From: Amphimedon queenslandica
Lineage: Eukaryota; Porifera; Demospongiae; Haplosclerida; Niphatidae
Direction: 5' to 3'
DNA: 64,000 bases
NCBI RefSeq assembly: GCF_000090795.2
Contig: NW_003546260.1
Coordinates: 150,072 to 214,071, forward strand
Shown here: positions 29,901 through 41,900 of the stretch, one piece after another
How the letters are laid out: each line of letters opens with the position of its first letter
Position numbering within the stretch: the first letter of the stretch is position 1
Notes under the pieces: model-generated
Databases searched by the model: none
What the model was told of the DNA's origin: nothing
The model's input: only the letters and a program-made list of their open reading frames with translations
Translations under genes and position numbers: made by a program

Positions 29901-32900
29901 TTTGTTTTTGGTTTAACTTTGTTTATTTTGTTCGTTCTTTCCTTTCTCTTATAATAATAACAATAAAAAATAAAAATAATGCCAAGGCATGGCTGATAGC
30001 TGCATGTGTTGTATTGCTAAAGTAAAAAAGAGAAATGTTGCTCATGCTTAGAGACAGACAATGTGCCTTATCTTTCGAGGTTCTTTAAGATGCCAACGAA
30101 GAGTTTCATATTCTGTTTGAGAAAGCCAGAGCTACACTCATTGACTGTTAGCTTAGACACACGCTTCCTTCAAAATCAACATACAGCGAAGAGAGAAATG
30201 CAGATTATGCAATAATTAAAAATTGTAGCTCTGTATGAAGAAAAGGTACCATTGGTTATTGATAAATACAAAAGAGCAGGTTGGTTACTTTTGAAAGTAT
30301 TTTAACTTAATCCAATTTGAATGGAAATGGTTAGTTGTCTTGCTTCCTTTGGAACTACTCACTGATGCTATAATAACACCTCCAGTCACTGGCTTTACCA
30401 AATTCCTAAAGTAGATGACCCAAAGACGTAGCCTCCAGTGGAATTTGGCAAGATTTATGCTCACTTAATTGACATTGCAGGGTTATTTACAAAAGAAAAC
30501 TAAAATCTAACAAAAGCATGAAAGCATACAACTAGGGAATGCTATACGACAACACTGACTTTATCAACTTTGAATTCAAATAACAACTTTCTCCACAAAC
30601 AGTGGCTGTTTTTACATGATACTTTTCACAAAAAGCTTGTATTTTCAATAAAGTAATGCCACTTTCAAGCTTGAGAAAGACCAGTGCAAAATCAAAGCTA
30701 GAAAACACTTTAAAAAGTACGTATGCCATTAAAGCCATACAAATTAGGGAATCACGTGGGTATTCTTTCTTCATGGCAAGAGTATCCTGACACTTTACAT
30801 TCGACTCGTCTGGCAGATATTTAACTCCCAAAGCCGCCTTTCCTACGCTCCAGACCTAAACCTATACTGGCTATAGTGTCTTTGAGATCTTTTCCCTTGC
30901 TCTCCTATATTCTCAGTTATAGACTTCCCTTATTACTTCTCTGCTCAGACCTAAATGGTCATACCTATATGTTTACAAAAAACTCAACTGCCACATGTCA
31001 GTTATGTGCTACAGATTCTACCAAATCCTCTTTCCACTTTCTAATTGAATGCAGCTCCTATGCCTCCATAAACAAAACTATGGCTACTACTTTTCCAACT
31101 AAGCATAATGACAACACATATATTTTCTGAATGGGACAAACTTGAGGGACAGAACACAGGACAAGACACACTAAGTTTTCCATCTCTGCAGCGACATTAC
31201 AGACAATGTAGAAGAAATACAGTGACACAGGACAGATTCAACATTGATGCTATTAGATGTAAAATATATACTTTTCATGAATGGAAGGAATACTTGACTG
31301 TCACAAAATTATATTAAAAACTTTATGTGACAATGGACAACGAACAATGCTACCATTAAATTACAAATACAAAGGTTGACAATAGATGAATCTACTACAA
31401 GCAGCCACATATCATCAAGCAAAGAGGTCCTGTCATGCAAGATAAGGCAAAGCCAAATCAATATTCTTCCTTGATGAAACCTGGGCCAATGCCCATGATG
31501 GCAAAGAATTGGCCTGGGTAGAAGACAATACTGTAACAGGGGGTACTTGGGGGGAGTCAGACGCTGATCAAAATGCTCCCTTATTTTAAAAGCAAAACAT
31601 GAGATAAGTTGGATCCCCAATACCATTTTCATCTCCCAATCCAAGAAAGACACAAGCAATTACCATGAGAAAACAGGAGAACATTTCGAGGAGTAATTTT
31701 GTGAGAAGCTGCTCTAAAATATTCCTCCTAATAGTTTCATTGCCATGGACAATGCCTCATATCATTAAAGGACTGAAGAAGAGTTGCCAAAATCTAAATA
31801 AGTTAAAATGTACGAGTGGCTTGTGTATTATAATGTTACATTCAGTCTACATATGACTAAGAAAGAACTTTTGTCAATCATACAAAATTCTGTGAAGTAC
31901 ATGGGCCTCAACAGTACATTGTTGATAAAATGGCTCATGAAGCTGGTCATAAGGTTGTTTGTCTGCCTGTGGCACAATGTATACTCAATCCGATTGAATT
32001 AGTATTGGCACAAAATAAGGGCCACATAAAGGCAAACACTATGCTTGATGAGGTGAAGATATTGCATGAAAGGGAAGTGATGGGCTGACTTAGTTAAACA
32101 AGTCAGAGATAAAGTTGAAGACCACCACTGGGATATTGTTGACAGACTTGAATTACAGGAGCAGTTTCGTTTACCCAGTGAGTTTGTTATTCATCTCAGT
32201 GGTGAGTCCAGTGATGAATCTGATGATGCCCTTAGCAAAGGGATACTTCTGTATAATATTGTGGTATCAAGGCTAATTGTGTGCTGCTTGTTTTAAAATT
32301 ATAGTGTACAACAACATTCTTAAAATCTAGGCGATCACTATAATTCCAACTTGATTCAGGAGAAATCAAGTAAATTCATTTGTCAGAGAAATGGATAGGG
32401 ATAGCACCCTAAATGTCACTAGAAGAGATTGTGTAAAGGGCAATCCTTTTTAAGGGTGTACTAGCTGTCATCTCAAAGTTTTGGAGCAGTTCAAATTCAT
32501 AGTCTTCTCAATGAAAGAGTAATGGGCTCAAGAGTGTCAACAGAATAACCTTTCTGCTGGCATCGCACTTGCAGTCTCAAAGGATGGCGTGTCTGGAGGG
32601 TCCACCATTGTGAAAGTTAAAAGACATCAACTGGCTTTATGAAAATCTTGATGACAAATCTTTAGATGAAGTAGCAAAAAAAAGTTGTCAAAAAAGCCAA
32701 CAGTGCTACAAGTACTATGGCAGAGGAAGCAACTGATGAGGACATTCTAGGCTTCCAGTCAATTCGAGTTTGAACTACTTCATTAAGATGACTCTACCAG
32801 CTGGAGTAGAATTGTGTGAAATCTTAATTCATGCGAAAGGTAATATAATTGTTCATATTTATTGCAGTAGAATTAATTTACTGTAAATTCATGTTATGTT

Positions 32901-35900
32901 TACTCCCTTATAGAAACAAAAAAGGGCAATTAAATATCATGGAATAGCTGTAGTGATACGTCTCCCGGTTATTTCAACAATAACAGTACATTTGATGCAT
33001 GCTCCCGTAAGTATTACCGTATAGCGTGAAATTTTGGAGGGAATTAAATTTGGCGAATTTGGCGTTTTGATAGCCATTCGCCAAAATTAAATCCGCCATT
33101 TTGAGCCATTATACGCATGCTCAATGCATGTGGCCACCCATTCGCCAAATTAAAATCCGCCAATCACCAAAATTTAGCAATTCGCCAAATTTTAGTCCCT
33201 CCAAAATTTCCCGCTATACGGTATACTAACTTTTGCTAAGTATTACACAATTTACTTTTTACTGATGTTTTTATTTTAGATTTGAACCATCAAAAACTCT
33301 GAACTATATATTATGTGGCATTATAGTAGTCATCATCATATTTTTGGGCTTTTAAAAGGCCAAGAAATATGCAAAAGCAAATTCCCCAGGCTCAAGAATA
33401 TAAAAGAGAATCATAATCCAAAAAAGTAAATACAATTAACAGTTTCTTCTATGTCTCAATTTTTATGCCAATTATTGTAAATTACACTCACTCCTTCATT
33501 TCTTATAGCCAGCAGTACAGCTATTGAAAAAGAACTAGGTGGAAATATTAGCGGTCCTGGAAACAGACTGGTCACAGCAGCTACTGTTTTTATATTGAAC
33601 AATGTCATATCTCTAGAGTGCTTCAGTTAAGTTACATCCTAACTTCTACCGGACACAGCTGGAAAAAACTGCATATCTCTTGAATAAAGTATTACTTCAA
33701 TTAAGTAAAGTAGTTTAGGCATTAATTTTTTATGTACATCTTAGTGTACGCTTTTGTTTTTTCCGTTGCATAGTTATAATAATAATAATGATCCATTGGT
33801 CCAATAATAATGATGAATAATAATGATCCAATAATCCAATCCAATAATAATGATTTTACTTCTCGTCGAGGTCTTGACAATTTGGAGGTTACTTCTCATC
33901 TTTTTCAGAGACTTTCAGTTTCTTTTTGGTGCTGTAATGCTCATTTGTGGCTGATGCGGTCTCAATCTCTCCCTCCTACAGTGGGTGAATGCCCTTAACT
34001 ATTTGTCTTGTTTTTTGTTTTTTGTTTAGCTTTTTGTTTGCTTCGCTGGTTTTTGCTTTCTCTTATAATAGTAACAATTGTAAAATGATAATGCCAAGGC
34101 ATGGCTCATAGCTGCACGTGTTGTATTGCTAAAGTAATAAGAGAAGTGTTGCTCATGCTTACAGAGAGACAATGACTCTTATCTTTCAAGGTTCTGTCAG
34201 ATGCAAACAAAGAGTTTCATATTCTGTGTGAGAAAGCCAGAGCTGCCTTTAGTAAAGGCGGATTTACAATATTACGCTAGTCCTGACGTTACGTTGACGC
34301 TGGAATAGAATCTGGTTCTATTCCAGCGGAAAGCATGCGTCAAAAGGTCAAATCGCCCACGTTTTTGATTAAAAATTGACGGTACGCTGGCCTAATGTCA
34401 TATTGTAAATCAGCCTTAACTCATTGACTATTAGCTTAGACACACGCTTCCTTCAAAATCAACATACAGTGAAGAGAGAAATGCAGATTATGTAATAAAT
34501 GAATTGTAGCTTTGTATGAAGAAAAAGGCAACATTGGTTATTGATAAATATAAAAGAGCAGGTTGGTTACTTTTGAAAGTATTTTGACTTAATCCACTTT
34601 GAATAGAAATGGTCAGTTGTCTTGCTTCCTTTGGAACTACTCACTGATGCTATAATAACACCTCTAGTCACTGGCTTTACTAAATTCCTAAAGTAGATGA
34701 CCCAAAGATGTAGAAAGCAGTGGGAATGCCACTACAGTGGTCGGAGGTCAACTCATCACTCATGGCGGCTACTGTTCTGGGAGGGGCGTCACCTACACCA
34801 ATCAGGGCATGCTCCAGGTGCTTCTCTTGGGATCACGAGAAAGAGGAGTCTCCAGTAGAATTTGGCAAGATTTATGCTCACTTAATTGACTCTGCAGGGT
34901 TATTTACAAAAAAAACTAAAATCTAACAAAAGCATAAAAGCATACAACTAAGGAATGCTATAGGACCACACTGACTTTATCAACTTTAAATTCAAATAAC
35001 TTTCTCTACAAACAGTGGCTTTTTTCATGATACTTTTCACAAAGGGCTTGTTATTTTAATAAAGTAATGCCTTTTTCCAGCTTGAAAAAGACCAGTGCAA
35101 AATCAAAGCCAGAAGACACTTAACAAGGGCGTATGTCATTAAAGCCACACAAGTTAGGGAATCCCGTGGGTATTTTTTCTTCATTGCAAGAGTATCCTGA
35201 CACCTTGCAATCAATTGGTCTGGAAGGTATTTCATGGCTAAAGCCACCTTCCCTATGCTCTAGACCTAAACTGGCTATAGTGTCTTTGAGATCTTTTCAC
35301 TGGCTCTCCTATATTCTCAGTTATAGACTTCACCTATTACTTCTCTGCTCAGACCTAAGATTAATGGTCATTATGTCTATTAAAAACTCAACTGCCAAAT
35401 GTCAGCTATGTGCTACAGATTCTACCAAATCCTCCATAAACTTTCTCATTGACTGCAGCTCCTACGCCTCCATAAATACAACTATGGTTACTACTTTTCC
35501 TACTGTAGAACTAAGCATAATGACAATACATAACATATCTTCTAAAATGGGACAAACTCGAGGGACAGAACACAGGGCAAGACGTACTAAGTTTTTCAAC
35601 TCTGCAGCAACATTACAGACGATGTAGAAATACAGTGACATAGGACAGATTCGACATTGACGCTATTAGATGCAAGATACACACTTTTCATGAATGGAAG
35701 GAATACTTGACTAGTAAAAATTATATTGAAAACTTTATGTGACAATGGACAACAAGCAATGCTACCATTACTATTAAAGGACTTAGGCTAAAAATACAAA
35801 AAGGTTGACAATAGACGACTCTACTATGAGCAGCCCATATCATCAAACAGAGAGGTCCCATCATGCAAGATAAGGTAAACCAAATCAATAATAAACCAGT

Positions 35901-38900
35901 AGTCTTCCTTGATGAAACCTGGGCCAATGCCCATGATGGCAAAGAATTTGCCTGGGTAGAAGACAATACTGTAACAGTGGGTATTTTTTGGTGAATGAGA
36001 CGCCAATCAGAACGTTCTATTATTCTTAAAGCAAAACGTGAGATGGGTTAGATCCTAAATACCACTTGCATCTTCAAGCACAAGCAATTACAATGAGAAA
36101 ACTAAGGAACATTTTGAGGAGTAATTTTGTGAAAAGCTGCTCAAAATAATCCTCCTAATAAATTCATTGTTATGGACAATGCCTCATATCATTAAAGGAT
36201 TGAAGAAGAGTAGCCATAATCTAAACAAGTGAAAAAGGTATCAGTGGCTTGTGTGTTATAATGTTACATTCAGTCCACATATGACTAAGAAAGAACTCTT
36301 GTCAATCATACAAAATTCTGTGAAGAACATGGGCCTTAACAGTACATTGTTGATAAAATGGCTCATGAAGCTGGTCATGAGGTTGTTTGTCTGCCTGTGG
36401 CACACTGTACACTCAATCCAATTGAATTAGTATTGGCACAGAATAAGGGCCACATAAAGGCAAACACCATGCTTGATGAGGTGAAGATCTTGCATGGAAG
36501 GGAAGCGATGGGCTAACTTAGTTAAACAAGTCAGAGACAAAGTTGAAGACCACCACTGGGATGATGACAGACTTTAATTACAGGAGCAGTTTCGCTTACC
36601 CAGTGAGCTTGCTATTCATCTCAGTGGTGAGTCCAGTGATGAATCTGATGATGCCCTTAGCAAAGGGATATTTCTGCATAATAATTGTGGTAGTTAATTA
36701 TGTGCTGTTTCTTTTAAAACTATAGTGTACAACAACATTCTTAAAATTCAGGCAATCACTATAATTCCAACTTGATTCAGGAGAAATTGAGTAAATTCAT
36801 TTGTCAGAGAAATAGATAGGGAAAGCACCCTAAATGTCACTAGAAGAGATACGAATTGTGTAACAAGAAATCCTTTTTTAAGGGTGTACTAGCTGTCATC
36901 TCAAAGTTTTGGAGCAGTTCAAATTCATAGTCTTCTCAATGAAAAAGAGCAATGGGCTCAAGAGCGTCAACAGAATAACCTTTCTGCTGACATCACACTT
37001 GCAGTCTCAAAGGATGGTGTGTCTGGAGGGTCCATCATTGTGCAAGTTAAAAGCCATCAACTGGCTTTACGGAAATCTTGACGACAAATTTTTAGACAAA
37101 ATAGAAAAAAAAGTTGTCAAAAAAGCCTACAGTGCTACAAGTATTATTGTAGAGGAAGCAACTGATGAGGACATTCTAGGCTTCCAGTTAATTTGAGTTC
37201 ATACCACTTCATTAACATAATGACTTTACCAGCTGGAGTGGAATTGTGTGAAATCCTATTTTATGCCAAAGGTAAGTATTCATATTCATTGTATTAAAAT
37301 TAATTTACTGTAAAGTCATGTTATGTTTACTCCTTATCACTCCTTATAAAACCAGAAATGGAGCAAGCAAATATCTACAATAATAATACTCACATTTATT
37401 CTAGCAACAGTACAGTTGCTGCATTGCATGCTCCCGTAAATAATATAATAATTTTTGCTAAGTATTACACAATTTACTTTTTAACTGATGTTTTTATTTT
37501 AGATTTGAACCATCAAAAAACTGTAAACTATCTTCTGTCCGGAATCATATTTGTCCGAGTCATATTCTTGGGCCTGGGGTGCCTTTTAAAAGGTTGAGAA
37601 ATGTACAAGAGCAAATTCCCCAGGCTCAAGAATAAAGAGAATCATAATCCAAAAAAGTAGATACAATTAATAGACTCTTCTATGTCTCAATTCTTATGAC
37701 AATTATTGTAAATTACACTCATTCCTTCATTTCTTATATCCAGCAGTACAGCTATTGAAAAAGAATTATGTTTAAATGTTAGTGGTCATGGAAGCGGAAC
37801 TGATCATAGCAGCAACAGTTTTTGTATTGAACGATGTCATATCTCTAGAGTGATTCAGTTACATCCTAACTTCTACCGGACAATTGCAGCTCAAAAAAGC
37901 TGCACATCTCTTGAATAAAGTGTTACTTTAATGAAGTAGCCCAACCAATGACAGCTACCTGAAAAGGTTTAAAGGGTAACTGCACCCCAAAATTTTTTTA
38001 CCTGAAATAAGTTGGTAATGAAGAGAGAATAATAGGAAAAATAGCTAAAATTATTAAAAAGTACTGTTTCTGTACTAAACCTTGGGTCAAAACTTGTAAT
38101 TTTTTACCTTACAGCCATCTTGTCAAATCACTTCCGGTGGTGGGCGTGGTCACGCAATGACGTAGATGGGGGAACATTAGCAAGTGTCTGCATTAAAATA
38201 TTAGCAACTTTAAGGCTGGATTTCTAAGTTCTGTGTGCAATAAAGCAGCTAAGAGGTATTTTTCAATTATTAGAAGCTATACAGAGCTAAATTATGCAGT
38301 CAAAATTTAAACTTGTCATTTAGCAGTTTTTCCAAATAGATAGATTTTGTTACCAGTATAACTGCTTGTAGTTAGCTCTTGATTAGTTCTATATGGTCCA
38401 CTTCATTAAAATTGCTTTATTGCATGCAGAACTTAGAAATCCAGCCTTAAAGTTGCTAATATTTCAATGCAGAAACTTGCTAATGTTCCCCCATCTACGT
38501 CATCGAGTGACCACGCCCACCACCGGAAGTGTTTTTACAAGATGGCTGCAAGGCAAGTTTTGACCCAAGATTTAGTACAGAATTGGTACTTTTTAATAAT
38601 TTTAGCTATTTTCCCTATGATTCTTTCTTTATTACCAACATATTTCAGGGAAAAAATTTTTTGGGTGCAGTTACCCTTTAATGACTCATTAGAAACTCTT
38701 GACCACCCAGAAGTTGATATCCTGATTCAAAATTTTAATTAAATATATTTTTTGTTTTTAAAAGCTTCATTATAGTTATTGATATTTTATTTTGTTGTTG
38801 TTTGGATTAATTTTTAAAAGTTGACAAGATAGCCACATGTGATGAGACCTGACATGGGAAATGGTTTCCTTTTCCTCCACTGGCCATAAATACCATAATC

Positions 38901-41900
38901 TTATAAATATATTAGTGTACATTGCAAGTAATGGCTGCTGCTAGTGGTCCATTCAAAGGTTCATTAGAGCAAAACATTGAAGGGATTGACAAACATTGCT
39001 ATTCTTTACCTGTATTTTTATGTTATTCTATGGACTAGGATTAGAAGTTTCACAAAGAAAAGGTAAAATTTGCCCTAAATTTCATTTGTGAAAAATTTAA
39101 TTAAAGCTAGGACACACCCACTATTAATTAATTTTCCCACCAATCATCATAACGCTTAATTACACCCTTGAAAGGTGGATTTCTATTGCGACGCAATGTC
39201 ACTTTGCTCATCAAAAGTTTCCTATGAACATTTACCCAAGCACTTACAGTCACAAAAGTGATATGCTACATCACTTTGTGGATGAGTCTATAAACAGAAT
39301 CTGCAATCATTATTAAATGTGACTGAATTAGGGCCACATTGACTTTTAAATCTGCATATTGTAATAAATCCCTTATTTTTAATCCTATAAAAGGCAGTTG
39401 TTTCATGATAATTTTCTTGAAAAGCCTGGTATTTTGATATATGATACAGGTTCATATAGCTAGAACATGGAGTTATAAAAAGGAGATGAGAAATTAAAGC
39501 ACAAGAACACTGAAGGAGCACTTGACGCCAATACTACCACCCACGTGTGGTATTTGTGTATGTGGTAAATTAAAGAGAATAAAATGGCGGTGGAAAGTGT
39601 TGAACATGTTAATACTCCATGAAGACACAATCAGGATGAGATGGGGCATTGGACAGGGGGTAAAACTGACATCACAAACCAAGACTATAGTAGGCAACAT
39701 TTTTAACTACTTTAAACGACTACACAGATAAGGACTAGGGGACGGACCATACCAAAGGACAGCTGATGTAACAAGTGAGCCATTTACTTTGTTGTAAAGA
39801 GAGAAATTGTATAATATATGCCTCATAAATAACACTAGTTGCTACCTTTCTACTGTAGAAATTAGTACTGTGACAATTACAAAAATCATTTCAGAATGTG
39901 ACAAATGATATGGGCAGACAGCAGCACAACGACAGATTGAAGGACAAACTACAAATGTGACATTAAACTCACCACAAACACACTGCTGCTGTTGTTAGCA
40001 CTCTGACCAACAGTTAAGCCAAGGACGAGCACCTTGCACATCTACTCTGTTGCCTATTCTCTTCTTAGCCCATTACAAGGCCTCATATAGAGCCCTGCAT
40101 TTAGCAGGGGTTAGAAATAGAGCAGCTGATGCCCTCTCCCGGAACAATTTACCTCTCTATATCTTTCTCTTTCCTTACCTCTCATTAAGTAAACCATAGC
40201 ACACTTTTAACTTTTAAATACTTTCAGGCTTAAGTAAAAAGTCTACAACTCCCTCACCTGGTGCATCTCTTCCAATGTCACCTATTTAAAGCGATAGCAC
40301 CGCCAAGAGTAAGTCACCATCACTGGAAAAAGTTACTTTAAATTAAATTTAGAGACTAGCCCTTCTCCTAAGGAATCAACAAAGACTTTGTCAAGTAATA
40401 ATAAATAACTATAACCGTAACATTCGTTAGCAGGTTTAGCCTTACCTGTTCCTTCTGGAACAACAACAGGTACTCTTTGTAATTTGTAATTCTTAAAATT
40501 TTTGTCCATTTAGGGATACCAACCACTCCATTGGTTACAATACGTATGCTGTTTAAATTTTTTTTTAAAATAACTTTTCTTGCAGCTACCAAAACAGTGT
40601 TCAAGCCTAGAGGTAAAACAATGTCTAAATCTAGAGCTTTCATTTTCATTTTATAGGGACTGTGCCACCAGTTGCAACCAAAAGGAAAGGTAAAACGCCA
40701 AAAAATAACATTTATTGTTGCTACATCTTTGAATTTTCAGCAAAGGCAAGCATAGGAACAACATTGCCTGGTACGTTTAATCGAAATATATCTAATTTTT
40801 GTGTCACATAGGAAAGTCATCAAAGGGTAAGTCTAAAAACTAACTTTCGTAAAGGTCAAGTAATGATTGCTACAGGCAGAGACTCCAGTAAAGGAACTGA
40901 CAAGAGTAGTAAGTCCACCACTTGTGCCAACTGTTGTCACTGTAAGCTTTTAGGTCATGTCAAAAAGAGTAATTTCTTTCAATGTGAGTTACTTTTTATG
41001 AAATTTCATAGGTCAGGCCCTCAGGACCCCTTCTCTGATTCTGAGCCCTCTACTCTCCATGCTCTTAGACAAGGAGCTCAACTGGACGTCAGCTCGCTGG
41101 AAAGAGCTGTTCAAGGCTTCTTTAGCCTCGGTTTAGCCCAGTCCTCCAAGTCGTCTTACTCCACAGCCCAGAAACGCTACCTGTCATTTTGTGCTAGCCT
41201 CCAACTTTGCCCTCTACCTCTCTCTGAGAGGTCTCTTTGTCTCTTTGCTGCATACCTTGCCAATCAAGGTTTTCAATCACGCTCTATAGCCTCCTACCTT
41301 TCTGCTCTCAGACACCTTCAGATAGCTGCAGGCCTCCAAGCCCCTCCCACTGATTCATGGCCATGGCTGCACTATGTTACAAGAGGGATAAAAAGGTCTC
41401 AGTGTCTGTCCAATAGAACCTGCTTCCCTATTACTGCCTCCATAATGAGGCAGCTGAGGGAATACTGGCCGGAAGCAGTTCCCCGTCAGACTAGCTTCTT
41501 TAACAAACTGTGCTGGGCAGTAGCCTGTTCAGCCTTTTGTGGCTTCTTCAGGCTAGGTGAGTTGCTTCCCCAGGCCTCAGGAACAACCTCTCCTCTGCTC
41601 CTGACAGACATCGCAATGGACAGCCACTCATCTCCGTCTTTCTTCACTGTTCACCTGACAGATTCGACAAAGATGTAATTAGACGGATAATCTATGACTT
41701 TTACAAACAGAAGCAACACGTGATGGTGGCAAAATTTCTCAAAACAGTATGGGACAGTTGACTTTTTAGTGGAGGGTAGCAACCATTTAAAAATAAGATC
41801 TTGAGATAATTCACCTGAAATTTCCCCCAAAACTAAATGAAGTCAGAATCTCGTAACTATAGCAAATCTGAAATACCATGCACCCGAAGGAAGATTGATT

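Larger units (their letters stand above)
28965..33706. repeat. Duplicated block R, copy 1
   Basis: From GTAGTTTAGGC (28966) to the next GTAGTTTAGGC (33711). Contents in order: LINE tail, MITE, LINE tail, about 900 bp unassigned, a DD82E transposase fossil (31110-32240), then about 1.4 kb with two conserved segments (CAACAACATTCTTAAAATC at about 32309, GGAGCAGTTCAAATTCATAG at about 32483) and a MITE at 33015-33223. Copies: R2 33707-38745, R3 about 43420-45990, R4 (3' end only) about 42265-43060. By eye R1 and R2 differ at roughly one base in fifteen to twenty over the transposase. Confidence 0.75.
33707..38745. repeat. Duplicated block R, copy 2
   Basis: Directly adjoins R1 head to tail. Order as in R1, with two elements of its own: MITE 34255-34417 and MITE 37973-38677. 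It lacks the 29036-29692 and 33015-33223 insertions. The last segment (38681-38745, CTCATTAGAAACTCTTGACC...AATTTTAATTAA) resumes the R sequence after the second MITE and matches R4 at 42970-43030. Confidence 0.75.

Noticed and set aside
38467-38742. 91-codon plus-strand open frame
   Set aside because: Lies wholly in the right arm of the foldback MITE 37973-38677; the same sequence is present inverted in the left arm.
40368-40649. 93-codon minus-strand open frame
   Set aside because: No domain, opposite to the retroelement fossil, low-complexity start.
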